DNA from: Galbula dea
Taxonomy: Eukaryota > Chordata > Aves > Piciformes > Galbulidae
Reading direction: 5' to 3'
Length of the DNA stretch: 64,000 nt
Assembly (NCBI GenBank): GCA_013399015.1
Contig: VWZX01005686.1
Location: 63,124-127,123, forward strand
The position numbers and the translations under genes were made by a program. Every line of letters begins with the position of its first letter. Position 1 is the stretch's first letter. This document shows, one piece after another, positions 45,331 to 57,900 of this stretch. The notes under the pieces were generated by a model. That model was not told where the DNA came from. It did no database searches and saw nothing but the letters and a program-made list of their open reading frames with translations.

Positions 45331-47643
45331 TGTCTAGTAAGCTTGTGAAAAATAGCAAGGGTGACATTAAGAAAAATCCAAAATTCTTTGCTGACAGAAC
45401 TATAATAACAACAACAACAAGAAATAGAAGACAAAAGAACAATGAGTAGACATTGTTTAAGACACACAGATATCTGATGCAAAAGGCAAGTATCTCTCAT
45501 TTCAGAAAAAGGAGGCTTATTCCAAGTGTGGAGACAACAGTTAACACAATCTCAGGCAAGTCCCTTTTTATACTTAGTATGGCTGTTGACTTTGGAGGAT
45601 TCTATCTTCCCATCTTAAGCTACAGAAACTGCCAGAGCCATCTCAAATTGTTTAAAAGAGGCTTCAACAAGCTGGAAATCCCTTCCACCCGTGTGGGAAT
45701 TCCTGCAAGGAACTGAGCGGGCTAAGTATGCCAAAAAACAAAGTTTGGCATAAGTAAGTAACTGTGGCTGCTGCTGTTACAGTAATTTAAGACAGGCAGC
45801 AGCTGTGAAAGACTGATTCTCATGGTAACCCTTTCCATGTGTGTCCTCCACCCAGATGTAAAGTCAAAGACCCTCCTCTCAAAGGAACACCTTTGATGTT
45901 CTTAAGTGATATGTAAGTCCAACAACATAAAACCCCTTTATCCTTTTTATAAAGCAACCAGTAAAATAAGATACCACATCCCAAAGACTCCAGGACTTTG
46001 AAGAGAAGAGTTAAAGCAGAGGAAGCAGACACAACCTTGCTTTGCTAAAGGAATCCTAAGAATTGTGCTACATTTTAACAGCATTGTTTGAAGTCGGAGA
46101 ATGCAAAACCACTCAGGAGATTTTGATCTTCTCCACTCAAAACAACAGTGGTACTGGAGACTCCACCATTTGAGTGAGCCAATGACCTGATTTTTGGCTG
46201 CTTCTCTGAGACACTTTTGAATTCATATGCTTTTAATTTCTGAAAGAAAAAGTGTTTGGGAAAGGAAGTGAGTATGAAAAATATATCTGCAGTCTGGGAA
46301 CTACAGTTAGGAGAAAGGAATTGTCTGCTGTTTATATATATAAACACATGGAGCGATGATGAAGGACTAGAGATTCCCTGGGAGTTTTTCAGAGTATAAT
46401 GAAAAAAGCAGTCCACATAATCCTTACAGTATGGCTTGTCACCTACAGATTGATGCTATTCACCCACAGAGGAGAAACAATGGGGTCTATGGCATGCTTC
46501 TTCCCCACTCCTAATAAGCCATGCCCAGAACCCCGTGATACTGGCATGAGGGGAATCTCCAGAGCCTCTTTATCCAGCCCTTGTTATTACAATAACAAAA
46601 AACATTTGGATCACAGAGTTGAACGGTAGAGTTGCATCTATTTAACACTGTAAGTATTAACACTGAATAGTGCAGGGTGAAATACCTAATACTTCTGTAT
46701 TTCTTGAATGAAAGCTGGAGGAAAAAGGAGGAGCATATGTTTTTGAACAAAAAGGCTTATTTTTAGTGGTAGTTTCACTTCCATCAAGATCTTCTTCTAT
46801 TATTCTGCAAACATACACACTAGCTACTTCACAGCTAAAAAGGAGAAAAAAAGTCTTAAAAACTCTCAGGCATGACTTATATCTCCAAGTGTATGTGAAT
46901 ATATCATGTTCACATGGTTATTCATGGAGGAACTGTTCAAGCAACAAGATGAAAAAGAGGCCCAAGTGCCTAGGGGGAATGCCATAAAACTTGGGGAACC
47001 AAGCAGACATACATAGTATAACAGTCTGCTTTCGAAGCAGCATGGCAAACAGTTAATGAGAAATGTATTGAGTGACAACTCTTATCAGCCACTTTTGAAA
47101 TCATTGCAACTGTTTTTACAAAACTCTGAGTATATTCAATGATAATTTGAAAACTGAGTATGAAACTCAATTCATTAAATAAGTTAATTATCTCAAATAT
47201 TTCAACAACTTCCTGTAAATCGCAATCTGAAGAAAGCAGCCCTGGCTGAGAAGGCATTTTTATCTGGCATGGCTTGTCACTGTGGTTTTTCATATGTCGG
47301 TGAACAGTGCCTTCTGGTTCATGTAGTCTGTGATGGCTCCAGTACTTTTCTCTCTATAGTACCTCATCACTTTGTGAAGGATTTCTAACGGTATTAAAAT
47401 GGACAGTTTAAACCCACAACAAAGCAGCAAACAAAAGTTTCTCCCCATTTTGTCAATATGGTGAACAGAAAGAGCTTGTGTGGATCAGATTTATCCCTGA
47501 AAGATACACAGACCCCCAAAGAGGATTGCTGTTTGGACCATCCCAGGGTCCTCTGAGGCTGCCACACACCACCCAGGAGTTGCTTGACCTCTTCCCACTG
47601 CCTTACTGATTACCCAACACCAACAGTCCTCCTCAAGGCTGCA

Positions 47644-48020
47644 CCCATCTCCTTGACAGCTACCAACTGCCATTTCCTCAGTGGGCACCGGCAGCCATCT
47701 CCTCTGAAGGATGTCAGCATCCACCTCCTCAGAGGAGCACTGGCATGCATTTTTTCTGCAAGGCAGCACTTGTCACCTTGGCAGGCACCTGAAGCCATCT
47801 TCTCAGGAGGGCACTGGCAACCATCTCCTCAGCAGAAGCATTGGCATCCATTTCCTCGGTGAGGTAGCACCCATATCCTGAGCAAGCATCAGAGGCCATC
47901 TCCTTAATAGGCATCGAAAACTATTTACTTGGTACGCCCTGCAGTCATCTCCTCAGCAGAACACAGGCCCCATCTCCTCAGGCAGAGCACAGGTCCCATC
48001 TCCTCAGGCAGAGCCCCCTT
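47644..48020 (+). repeat. Degenerate minisatellite, about 25-bp unit
   Basis: About 15 diverged tandem units of the form GCCATCTCCTCAGNNGGCACTGGCA. Unit starts by eye: 47644, 47669, 47694, 47720, 47746, 47772, 47794, 47820, 47847, 47870, 47895, 47920, 47944, 47969 and 47995 (spacing 22-27, mostly 25-26). The last three units are most alike (CCATCTCCTCAGGCAGAGCA). Several frames on both strands are open because the unit lacks common stops. The unit is not a multiple of 3, so a conserved repeat protein is unlikely. Confidence 0.85.
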
Positions 48021-48957
48021 TCTGTGGTGCCAGGCACTTCTCAACAGCAGCAACAGGCAGGGGTGTCTGCCTGGGAGCCCTGCAGTGGCCCTGAGGCAAC
48101 TGTGTGCCTGTGCTCTTTGCGGGGGACACAGAGCAGCCGGCGCAGCAAAAGATGGGGAATGTCAGTGTTTTCTCAACTCTCTGTTGCCCTTAGAAATAGC
48201 AGGATGGCATCAGGACCACGTGCAGGGACAAGTTAGAGAGGCAGTTCCCCACACTACAGGAGCAGAGCTCTGAGCACCATCCCTGGCCTGGTTTAGAAAG
48301 CGCTAAGGAGTAAATGGGGCAGTAGAGGGTATAGATGGGCAACTCCAGACAAAGAAGACACCAGGGCACCAAGAAGCTTTTTCAGTGTGTAAGATATGCA
48401 TGTGAGGGTTGATCTTGTGGGCTCAGCATGGGCCACAGTGATACTGCCATGGTGTCAAAATGGAGTGTACTGACTGATGCAACAATAAATATGCTGCAAG
48501 ACTTTCTACCTAACCACAAGAGACCACAGTTGCCAGTCCTGATATTCCTGATGTAAAAAGCAAGCTGAAATCAGCTCATTCGTAAAAATATGTATGTTTC
48601 AGGCTTCATTATACAAAAAACCAAAGCAGTAACATAGCTTTTAGAAATCATACTTATGTCTCTTGTAAACTTGTACTAAATATCCCTTTGCATTTTTTAG
48701 GTGTTGGTTTTGCCTGTTTTAAGGTCACCATACCATAACTGGGTTTTTTTCTGCACAAACCTTTCAAGAGAAACAAGGTAAGAGCAGAATCTTCCAGATA
48801 CCACACTTTGGAAATTTTTGAGTGGTCTTGATGGAAAAAAGAACAGTACAGAAAAAAAGAGTGTTTCAAGTGATATCTTTGAAGATGAATATTAAAGATC
48901 TCTTTAATAATCTCTCCAATATGCATCCTTTCTTTGCCAACAAAGTATTTGTATATT
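48021..48957. other. Unique stretch, GC-richer at start
   Basis: No gene recognised. The first 250 bp are GC-rich, but the frames there (for example 47929-48273) are continuations of minisatellite frames. The rest is ordinary AT-rich DNA. Confidence 0.5.
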
Positions 48958-49600
48958 CATAGGATCACATAATGTTAGGAGTTGGAAGGGACTTCGAAAG
49001 ATCATCTAGTCCAACCCCCCTGCCACAGCAGGATTCCCTAGACCAGGTCACACAGAAACACATCCAGACGAGTTTTGAATATCTCCAGAGAAGGAAAAAA
49101 TTTCAACGTGCATTCACATGGAAACGCCTTTACTTCAGCTTACAACCATTGCCCCTTGTCTTGTCACTGGTATTCACTGAGAAGAGCCTGACCCCATCCT
49201 CCTGACACACACCCTTCACATATTTAAAAGCATAGATGAGGTCACCCCTTAGCCTCCTCTTCTCCAAGCTAAAGACAAACAGCTCCCTCAGCCTTTCCTC
49301 ATAAGGAAGATGTTCCAGCCCCTTCGTCATCTTTGTGGCTCTGTGTTGGACTCTTTCAAGCAGTTCCCTATCCTTCTGAAACTGAGGGGTCCAGATATGG
49401 CCTCACCAGGGTAGAGTAAAGGGGGAGAAGAACCTCTGTTGACCTCCTAACCAAACCCCTTCTAATGCACCCCAGAATCCCATTGGCCCTCCTGGCCACA
49501 AGAGCACGCTGCTGGCTCATGGTCATCCTTCCATCTAGCAGGACCTCTAGGTCTCTTTCCCCTTCGCTGCTCTCCAACAGGTCAGCTCCCAATTGATTCC
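48958..49600 (-). mobile_element. CR1 LINE 3' fragment, chicken-like
   Basis: Complement of a CR1: ATAGGATCACATAATGTTAGG, GAAGGGACTTCGAAAGATCA, then C-terminal ORF2 pieces. Minus-strand frames read TKGLEHLPYEERLRELFVFS, LEKRRLRGDLIYAFKYVKG (49330-49130) and GADLLESSEGERDLEVLLDG, MTMSQQRALVARRANGILGC (49628-49368). Chicken-like wording. The frame is broken by stops and deletions, and part of the 3' ORF2 end is missing. Confidence 0.93.
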
Positions 49601-50657
49601 ATCTTCCCACGATGAGCTGGATGTTCATATCCCTCTGCGGTTATCACCAAGAGATTTGATCCTGGGCGAGCTGTCAGAAATACACCATGGCAGCAGCTTC
49701 TTCAAATTATGAACGGTAGAGGATTTCTGTGTAAACATCAATTTTTCCAGATTGCTACTGCCTGAAAGCTTTAGAAGCTGTGCTCACAACTTGTGTCTAT
49801 GTTAATAAATCTTGTGAATGTTTACTAGAAAAAATGTAGCTTGCGCCAGTGCTGATTGTAACAGCTCTGCTAGGGCAGGCTAGAACCAGGGCTTGACAAC
49901 CTGAGTAATGCTGAAGTGTTGGCAGCTGTCCACCTTAACGCCAACACCTTCTTACATCCTTAGGCTATCACAGAGTATACACTCAAACTGCTAAAATCTT
50001 TCTGACCATTGGAGATAACTATGCCACTGTTGGAAAATAGGCACTAAGTAGCCTGCATCAAGACTGTCAAACTGGCAATCCAGCTCCATCTGGATCCTGA
50101 ATGATTTTCCATCATCTTATAACAGCATAAGGTTCATTTGCCATCTGGCTCCTGAATCAACCGCTGTCATTTAAGCAGCACCCAGCTGGTCCAGGGTCAC
50201 GATTAATTTGTTATTTGGGGTATCTCCATTTTTAGGTGCCCAGCTTGAATAATTTTCCTTGCTGACAGGTTATCAAAGGGAATTTCAGGCACTTGTTGTT
50301 ACTGGGGTACTGGGAAACTTTAGCAAACCCTGTAATGGTACTCTCCAGCGTCAGTGTCACAGCAGCAATCAGAAAAGATCTGGAGCAGGCATTGTTACAG
50401 TAGCTAGGCATGGGGTGATTGCATATTCTTAGTTCATGGGCTTATTTAGAATTTAAGCACTTCTGTCTTTTTCTTGGTTTTGTTTGGTGGATTTAGGAGC
50501 AAGAAATACTAAACTGAAAAACAGGACCATCTCTAAATGGGGTCATTTGGTAGCCAACAGTTAAAGTACTGAATACCAATTATTGCTTTTAAAAAGTTTT
50601 TCTGATTTGCTTTAATCTTTTGGCTCTCTTCAACCCTTTCACAATCTCAATTATTTA
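49601..50657. other. Unique stretch
   Basis: Nothing is recognised. The section 50095-50300 has a somewhat conserved look (CACGATTAATTTGTTATTTG, TTGAATAATTTTCCTTGC) but is weaker than the blocks listed separately. Confidence 0.45.
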
Positions 50658-50728
50658 TCATAGAATCATATTGGAAAGGACCTTAAAGGTCTTCTAGTTT
50701 CACCTCCCCTGCCATTAGGCAGGTGTCA
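50658..50728 (-). mobile_element. CR1 3' terminal stub
   Basis: Complement of the CR1 3' end: ATCATAGAATCATATTGGAA, AGGACCTTAAAGGTCTTCTAG, CCCCTGCCATTAGGCAGG. About 70 bp. Confidence 0.88.
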
Positions 50729-51567
50729 AGTTTACAGGCAAGACCTTGACCCAGAACTCTACAATGTTTCAGGACTTAACTAAACTCTTTAGACAAAATT
50801 GCCTAACAGTGCCTGATACAAACTCTTTCTGAAACCATCTCAACAAGTTAAATTGATTGGTTTAATTCTTTGAAGTGACAGGTAACAGATTTGAGGTTGC
50901 TGGTGATAAGTTGAATAAGGAATTTGAGCTCAAGCTGGTAATTCTACTCCCAGGGAAGCATCCAATAGAATTAGAGAAACAAAATCTTTGAAATAGTGCT
51001 AAAATATAATACAGGGAAATGCTAGCAAAGATGTTGGGCCATATATTGATAATGCACAATTCTCATCTAGAAGGCGTCCCTTCCTGGGGTCAGTAGAGAA
51101 GAGCACAACCCATTGATCATCCTCTGTAACTGCTAAATCCTAAGATCTTCAGTTGATCCACCCCACAATGAGATGTTCCTTTTGTGGGTTTTATAACCTA
51201 ACTCCGACTGTCCTTGCCTTCTATCAGATATTTAGCATTATTTGGGTGGAAAGTTGAGTAATATAGTCGTATATGTATAGCATGTACTCTGTTTGGTTCA
51301 TTAGTATACTCAGGGGTGTCAACTTTAATATTAAAATCACAGTTAAGCAAAGGTCTTGTTCAGTCACAATATCCTTGAGAATCTGCTTTGAAGCTGTGTG
51401 CTTTGTTTGTCACAATATCCTTTGGAATCTGTTTTGAAGCTGTGTGTTTTGTTATCTTGGCCTTGCCTTGTTAGTTTTAACCAAAACAGGATCGTCTTAT
51501 CTTCATAAGACTCCCTCCTTCAGAAATGTGGTAGGCCAGCTTTGTAGATCCCATTCACAGAGATAAC
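50729..51567. other. Unique stretch with 46-bp duplication
   Basis: No gene is recognised. A diverged 46-bp tandem duplication lies at 51363-51454. The rest has no recognised repeat. Confidence 0.5.
51363..51454 (+). repeat. 46-bp tandem duplication
   Basis: Unit 1 (51363-51408) and unit 2 (51409-51454) both begin GTCACAATATCCTT and share GAAGCTGTGTG. They differ at about 6 of 46 positions, so the duplication is not recent. Confidence 0.9.
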
Positions 51568-52896
51568 ATAGAATCATAGAATCATAGAATACTAGGAGTT
51601 GGAAAGGACCTCGAAAGATCATCTAGTCCAACCCTAAACATCTCTTGGTTGTAAGCATCTCAACCTTTTTCAGGAAGCACACTAAGTCAACTTACATTTC
51701 TTTCACACAGCAGACTAGGCCATTATGCCACAGTATTGAGAGATTCCACTAGACTAGGTTGCTCAAGGCCTCATCCAACCTGGTTTTGAACACTTCCAGG
51801 GATAGGACATTCACAGCTTCTCTGGCCAGCTTGTTTCAGTGTCTTACGAACCTCACCATAAAGAATTTATTCCCTATATTTAATCTAAACCTAGCCTCTT
51901 TCATTTTAAAACCATTACCCCTTGTCCAATCAGTACACTCCCTGATAAAGAGTTCTTCCTCATCTTTTCTGTAGGCCCTCTGTAAATACTAAAAGGCCAC
52001 TAAAAGGTCTCTCCAGAGACTTCTCTTCTCCAGGCTGAACAACACCAACTCTCTCAGCCTGTCCTCATAGGGAAGGTGCTTCAGCCCCCAGATCGTTTTT
52101 GTAGCTTTCCTCTGGACCTGCTCGAGCAGGTCCATGTCTTTCTTGTGCTGGGGGCCCCGGAGCTGAACACAACACTCCAGATGGGGTCCCACTCAGAGCA
52201 GAGTGGAAGGGGAGAATCTCCTCCCCCTGACCTGCTGGCCACACTTCTTCTGATGCACCCTGAGATGCAATTGGTTTTCTAGGCTGCAAGTGCACATAAT
52301 TGGCTCATATTCAGTTTTTCATCCACTAGTACCCCCAAGCCTTTCTCCTCAGGGCTGCTCTAAATCCACCCATTGTCCTGCTTGTATCTGTGCTTGGGAT
52401 TGCCCCAACCCAGATGCAGGACCTCACACTTGTCCTTGTTAAACTTCATGAGGTTCACACAGGCCACCTCTCAAACCTGTTAAGATCTCTCTGGATGGCA
52501 TCCCTTCTGTCCAGCATGTTGACCACATCACACACAGCTTGAAGTTGTCGGCAGACTTTCTGAGGGGGCACTCAGTCCCTGTCTCCATGTTACCTACAAG
52601 GATGTTAAACAGCACCGGTTCCATTACAAACCCCTGAGGGACACCATTCATCACCAGTCTCCTTTCAGACATCAAGCCATTGACCACAACTCTGAGTATA
52701 GCCATCCAGGCAATTCCTTATCCACTGAGTGGCCCACCCACCAAATCCATGTCTGTTCTGTTTAGAGACAAGTATATCATGTGGGACAGTGTCAAATGCT
52801 TTGCAGAAGTCCAGGTAGGTGATGTTCATTGCTCTGTAACCCCAGCATAGAAGGCCACCAGATTTGTTAGGCACAATTCGCCCCTAGTGAAGCCAC
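51568..52896 (-). mobile_element. CR1 LINE, chicken-like, 1.3 kb
   Basis: Minus-strand CR1 with a tail of three tandem ATAGAATC-like repeats at 51568-51590 and CTCGAAAGATCATCTAGTCC. ORF2 remains run up to near 52896, in the GFTKGRSC region (complement of CAGATTTGTTAGGCACAATTC). About 105 bp (51636-51742) does not match the CR1 3' UTR of other copies and may be an insertion or old divergence. Chicken-type words include DTVPHDIL and HGFGGW. It lies in inverted orientation to the plus-strand copy at 54057-54996. Confidence 0.94.
51989..52874 (-). pseudogene. CR1 reverse transcriptase remnant
   Basis: From 52874 down: MNITYLDFCKAFDTVPHDIL (motif A with catalytic Asp), HGFGGWATQWIRNCLDG, then another frame with MNGVPQGFVMEPVLFNILVG and motif C as SADN in place of FADD (52544-52555), so one catalytic Asp is lost. 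A further frame (52192-51989) has HLECCVQLRGPQHKKDMDLL and LKHLPYEDRLRELVLFSLEK. The frames are broken and the copy is inactive. Confidence 0.88.
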
Positions 52897-54056
52897 ACAT
52901 CCTTTTCCCTGGGCTTTCCCCTGAACATATGTGGTTCAAGGTGTGATGTAAGTAACTCATTGAATGAAAGAGTCTCCTTGCTCCAAAGAAAGTGTGAGTT
53001 GGAGCAATACTTTGCCATAATCACTCCATGAACAAGCACAAGCTATGTAAGAGCCATTGGTTGTGGACCTCTCCAGCTACTGGAAGACTTCATTTCTCAT
53101 TTTTCATCCTTCTTTCTTTTAAAGCCATTTGTAATAAAGCTACCACCTGAAGTGGAAGAACTCAGCTATAAATCTTCACTGCAAAGCAGCAAATTGCACT
53201 GTATCAGAATATCAAACTTATCTAAGATTCATGGAATGAATTATACATATTGCATTGCCTTAAAAATGAAACCTGGTGAAGTATTACTGTAATTTAAAAA
53301 TCTAAAAGGATTTGTGCAGTAAGATTTAAAATTTAAATATGTTTAAATATTGAGCTGATTGGGAAAACATTTTTGAGAAACAGTATTCAATAGGAAAAGA
53401 ATCTCCTTTTAGAGAAAAGACAGCCCCAAACTTAATATGTCATAAGAACAAATCACAAAGAAATATATTCACAGGGCAACTTCCATCTATCTAGGAAAGC
53501 ACATAAAATCACAGTCACCTGAAAGTGTCAATGTCCCTTAGAGTGAATTTATGGTGAATTAGGAGTTCATGGGAATGCAAGGTAATTTATCCTGCAGGAT
53601 GACAGAGAGATATTTTGGGCAATATGGATTGTGTTAACTTTATTTTATTGATTTATTTTTATCAAATAAAAGCAAATAGTTACTGTTGGAAGCTAATGCA
53701 TGACTTCTTGTATGTATTATTTTGTTAAAAACACAAACCACAGTGGCAACCAGATGACACCCTCTTGGTTGCTTAAACCTGTTCTCAGGTGAAGTGGTGT
53801 TTGTCATGGTCCAGCAATCTTTACTTCTTGTCACAGCAAAGGGAACGCCTCTGTGAAAAGAAGGTGTCAAATTCTAGCCTTGATCTTCTAGCAGACCAAA
53901 TAAAGCACCCAACTGGCAAGACGATCTTTCATCTTATTAACACAGTTCTGCCAGAGTCTCATTTTATCTCTTCCTCTGCTAGTGTTGAAGGATTTTATAA
54001 GTACCTTTGTCCTACTTAATAATTATTGACCATCTTGCCATTAACAAATCATCATT
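52897..54056. other. Unique stretch between inverted CR1s
   Basis: AT-rich non-coding DNA. Frames up to 76 codons only. Nothing else is recognised. Confidence 0.55.
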
Positions 54057-54996
54057 GCTTAATATCCTCATCAACTATTTAGTATCTTACACAATGACAT
54101 TGTCATCAGGATTGAGTGCAACCTCAGCAATTTTGCTGGCAACATCAAGCCAAGTGATGCAGCTGACATGCCTGAGGGACAGGATGCCATCCAGAGGGAC
54201 CTGGGCAAGCTTGAGAAGTGGGCCTGTGTGAGTCTCATGAGGTTCAACGAGGCCAAGTGTAAGGTTTTGCACATGGGTTGAAGCAATGCTCGATATCAGT
54301 ACGGATGGGAGATGATGTGATTGGGAGCAACCCTGCTGTGGGTGACCTGGGGGTGCTGCTGGATTAAAAGATTGACATGAGCTGACAGCATGTGCTTTCC
54401 TCCCAGAAGGCTAACCAAATCCTGGGCTGCATCAAAAGAAATGTGGCCAGCAGGCCGATGGAGGTTATTCTGCCCCTCTGCTCTGATCTGGTGAGACCTC
54501 ACTCAGAGTACTGTGTTCAGCTCTGGAGTTCTCAGCATAAGAAGGACATGAACCTCTCAGAGTGGGCCCAGATGAAGGTCACAAAAATGATCAGAGAATT
54601 GGAACACCTCTCCTATGAGGAAAGGCTGAGAAAGTTGGGATTTTTCAGCCTGGAGAAGAGAAGCCTCTGGGGAGACATTATTGCAAACTGTCAGTACTTA
54701 AAGGAAGCCTGTAAGAAAGATGGAGAAAGTCTTTTTTGCAAGGCCTGTGCAATAGGACAAAGGAGGCAAGATTTAGACTGAATAGAAAGAGGAAATTATT
54801 CAGAATGAGGGTGATGAGGCACTGGAAGAGGTTGCCCAGAGAGGTGGCTGATGCCCCATCCCTGGAAACATTCAACATTAGGTTGGATGGGATTCTGAGC
54901 AGCCTGATCTATTTATAGGTGTCGCTGCTTGCAGCAGGGGTTTGGACTAAATGACCTCTAAATACCCCTTCCAATTCTAACCTTTCTGTGATTCTG
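54057..54996 (+). mobile_element. CR1 LINE, chicken-like, 0.94 kb
   Basis: Plus-strand CR1 starting just before motif C (LNILIN-like; the FADD stretch has decayed to SNFAGNIK) and ending CTAACCTTTCTGTGATTCTG. The open piece 54392-54781 reads QKANQILGCIKRNVASRPME, PHSEYCVQLWSSQHKKDMNL, LEHLSYEERLRKLGFFSLEK; 54736-54918 reads MRVMRHWKRLPREVADAPSLE. The inverted relation to 51568-52896 leaves about 1.2 kb between them. Confidence 0.94.
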
Positions 54997-57900
54997 TTGT
55001 TTGGCTCTGATAAGAATGGTGGTAGAATGTTTTAGCTAGCAAAATTGAGAGATTTGTCCAAACACTGTCTCATAAATGCACTTACATTAGTGAGGTCATC
55101 TTGAAACTGATCTGAAATCAGGCATTGGTTTTAATCTCAGCATTACTCAGTATGCTTTTTACACCATGTGTCCTTTATCCAAATAAGCAATCAAAAAGGC
55201 TGGTGAAGTTAACCAGACAGATGGCTGAAATCCTACTTGTGAGATGGATTGGTAAATGGATAGGTAAGGACATGGATGGGTGTTTCAAGAGGCAGAGAAA
55301 AGGGTAGCTGATTACAAGGCTAGATACAAAATGGAAGGTATTATAGAAAAGAAATATTGGATAATATAAACAGAGTCCTTAATCCAGTTGGCTGTAAATC
55401 CCTTTTTCTTAATTGGTTTAGAAACTGTGGGCTGTAATGTGAGACAGAGGGCTCTCAGCTGCTTTTCTTCTTTGCTGTCTGGAATCACATTAAGTGGGAA
55501 ACAATAGCAGAGCTGACAGCTCTTTGTCTGTATGGGCACTTGGAGCTAATCTGCTATTGAGACTAATACAATTATATGGGATTATAGGATTGCCAGTGAT
55601 ACATAGATTAGAGAATTCCCAGATGGAGTTGCATCTTAGGGTATTACAAAGGGGGAAAATATACTAGGGTCCAAATTATCCAGAAGTCAAGGGGGAAAGT
55701 TATAAAGACGCATTTGGTTTTGTTTTTTACCGGACTCTTACAAAATACCACTTGCACACATGCATACAGATCTCAACATAGCAGTAGAAGAATAATACAA
55801 GAGCCTTCAATATACATTGTTTGCTTCATACAAAATGCACCAGTGTGGTTCTGAGCAATCTGAAGTCAGAGACAAAAATGCTCATTTCAGGTTGGTGTCT
55901 GCAAGGATACCACTTCAATGCAGTAATTTGAAATGAATGCACAACCTAGATCCAGATTTCATACAAGAACTAGCTGTCCTTGCTTTGTCACTTGCTGTGC
56001 ATGCACAACATATAAAGACATCAGTCCCTAAATAGAATGATGTAAAGTCTCTTGCATGGGTTTTTAATACCCAAAGGTATCACAGTTGTGAGCCTAGTCC
56101 TTACCTCCTCTTACAGTTTTACTCTATACTTAGAGAAGAATGAGCACGGAGCTGGGTTATAGCAAGCCACTATGAATGTTGGTGCTGTACACATTAAGCT
56201 GACGCTCCTGTTACCAGCTTCTGGCTATCTCAAGCCTTTATCAATTATATTCTTACCAGGACCATAAAGTGTGTAAATACAAATGTCTTAATTTTAAAGA
56301 TTACTTATTTATATAACCAACTCACTACAAGTCACATAAAAAGCCTACATTAGTAGAGCTAATCATCTGTAGATTCTCCTGCCATTTTGCACTATCCCAT
56401 GGGCCATGTTTCTCACATAACCCTTTAAATTAATATATTTCATATACATTCTTCCCTGGCCAGTTGGCAACAAAAAGTAAGCATGTTGTTTCCATTACTC
56501 CTATTCCCAACTCCAGAATGAGAAGCTGCAATGCTGTTCAACAACATTAATTCATATGACAATAGCAAGTAGAGATCACCAAAGCTTCCTACCTCCTATT
56601 CTAAGTTTGACCAGGTATCTAAAAAGAGATATTTCCCAGCTCCTGAGTTTTAGAGTAGGAAGAAAAACAGAAAAAATGAAAGTTAATTATGACTATCTCA
56701 TAGCAATGACTCATGGCAAAGCTAAGAATAAAGTTTGATTGACAGCAAAGCCTAGTACTCACTGGACCACACTGTTGTAATTCGTGTCTGATAATCACTA
56801 GCTGCAGTGAAGGAGAGGACTGTTTTTCTTATTCCAATCTTTAAAAGATTTTTTCATGCATCCAGGACAAAATTGTAGGAGAACTGATGCTTTTTAAAAA
56901 AAAAAATTAGGCATGTGGATTTTTTATCATACTAAACAATATGTTCCCACATCCTTTAAATATTGGACTGGAGGACCTTTGTCCTTCCCAGAGAATGACT
57001 GAGAGCTACACACAGGCCTAAGCATCTTTGGGAACCCATTCTTCATTTTCTTTTAGGCAAAGCATAAAGCAAAGTATACTTCAGGTCCTGAACCTGCATC
57101 AGGCACTACACAAGTGCCAAGGCAGTTTTAAGATAAAGGAACTGGGTGGTTGTTTGGCCCTGAGCTTTATCCATCTCTTGCTTCTTGGGTAGAGCATGAT
57201 ATCTGGTCTTCCTTGGTGGTGCCTAAGGGTAGGTTCGGTGGCCTCTCATTGCCTGGAATCATCCTTTAACATGCAGAAGCCAATTCCTCCATATGAACCA
57301 AACTGCACACACAGAACATTGAATAATATCTGGATCTATAGCCTGAAACACTGCCTGAGGGACCAAACTGAATTATTTTCCTAGAGAGAATATCATGCTT
57401 GACAGTTTTAGCTGTCATCTGACAAACATCCAGCTACTGCAAACTGGAGGAAGAGTAGTCAGGACAACATTCTGAGAAGCAGTTCATTGATGAAACAGGA
57501 CACACTGTTAAAATGAATTTAATTGCAGCTGTGGTACCTGTGTGAACAAATCAAGGGCTCTCTACTTCCTACAGACCTTCTCCCATATTGGTAGGAAGTT
57601 TGCAACAAGATAAGTTGGTCTTTCTGTAACAATTCTATTATTTATTAGTTGGTTAGCTCACTATTGACTCAACTCAGAAGGAAAACAGAAGTCCTTGCCA
57701 GACTGCTGTGGTTGAGGCCAACTATTGCTCTATCCTTTATTTTCTAGTTATTAATTTATTTTTCCCCTTTAAGAAGGCTTTTCCCACTGATCTGCATTTT
57801 TTTTGATCTTTGTAACAACCTCCAGCCACTAAAATGAACCAGTTTCTGGTGAGGTTAATGCAGCATTGTGAAGCTGGAGAACTGACATACTAACGCATTC

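Larger units (their letters stand above)
42927..47643. other. Unique stretch with regulatory-looking sites
   Basis: No gene or large repeat. A single undetermined base is at 44055 within A/T-rich sequence (44010-44050). A GC-richer patch (44400-44700) holds an X-box-like palindrome. The 44950-45330 block looks like a conserved element. Frames up to 115 codons (44333-44680, minus) have no domain. Confidence 0.5.

Noticed and set aside
47491..48273. Several overlapping frames on both strands (61-114 codons)
   Set aside because: They arise from the 25-bp minisatellite, whose unit contains few stops and whose period is not a multiple of 3.
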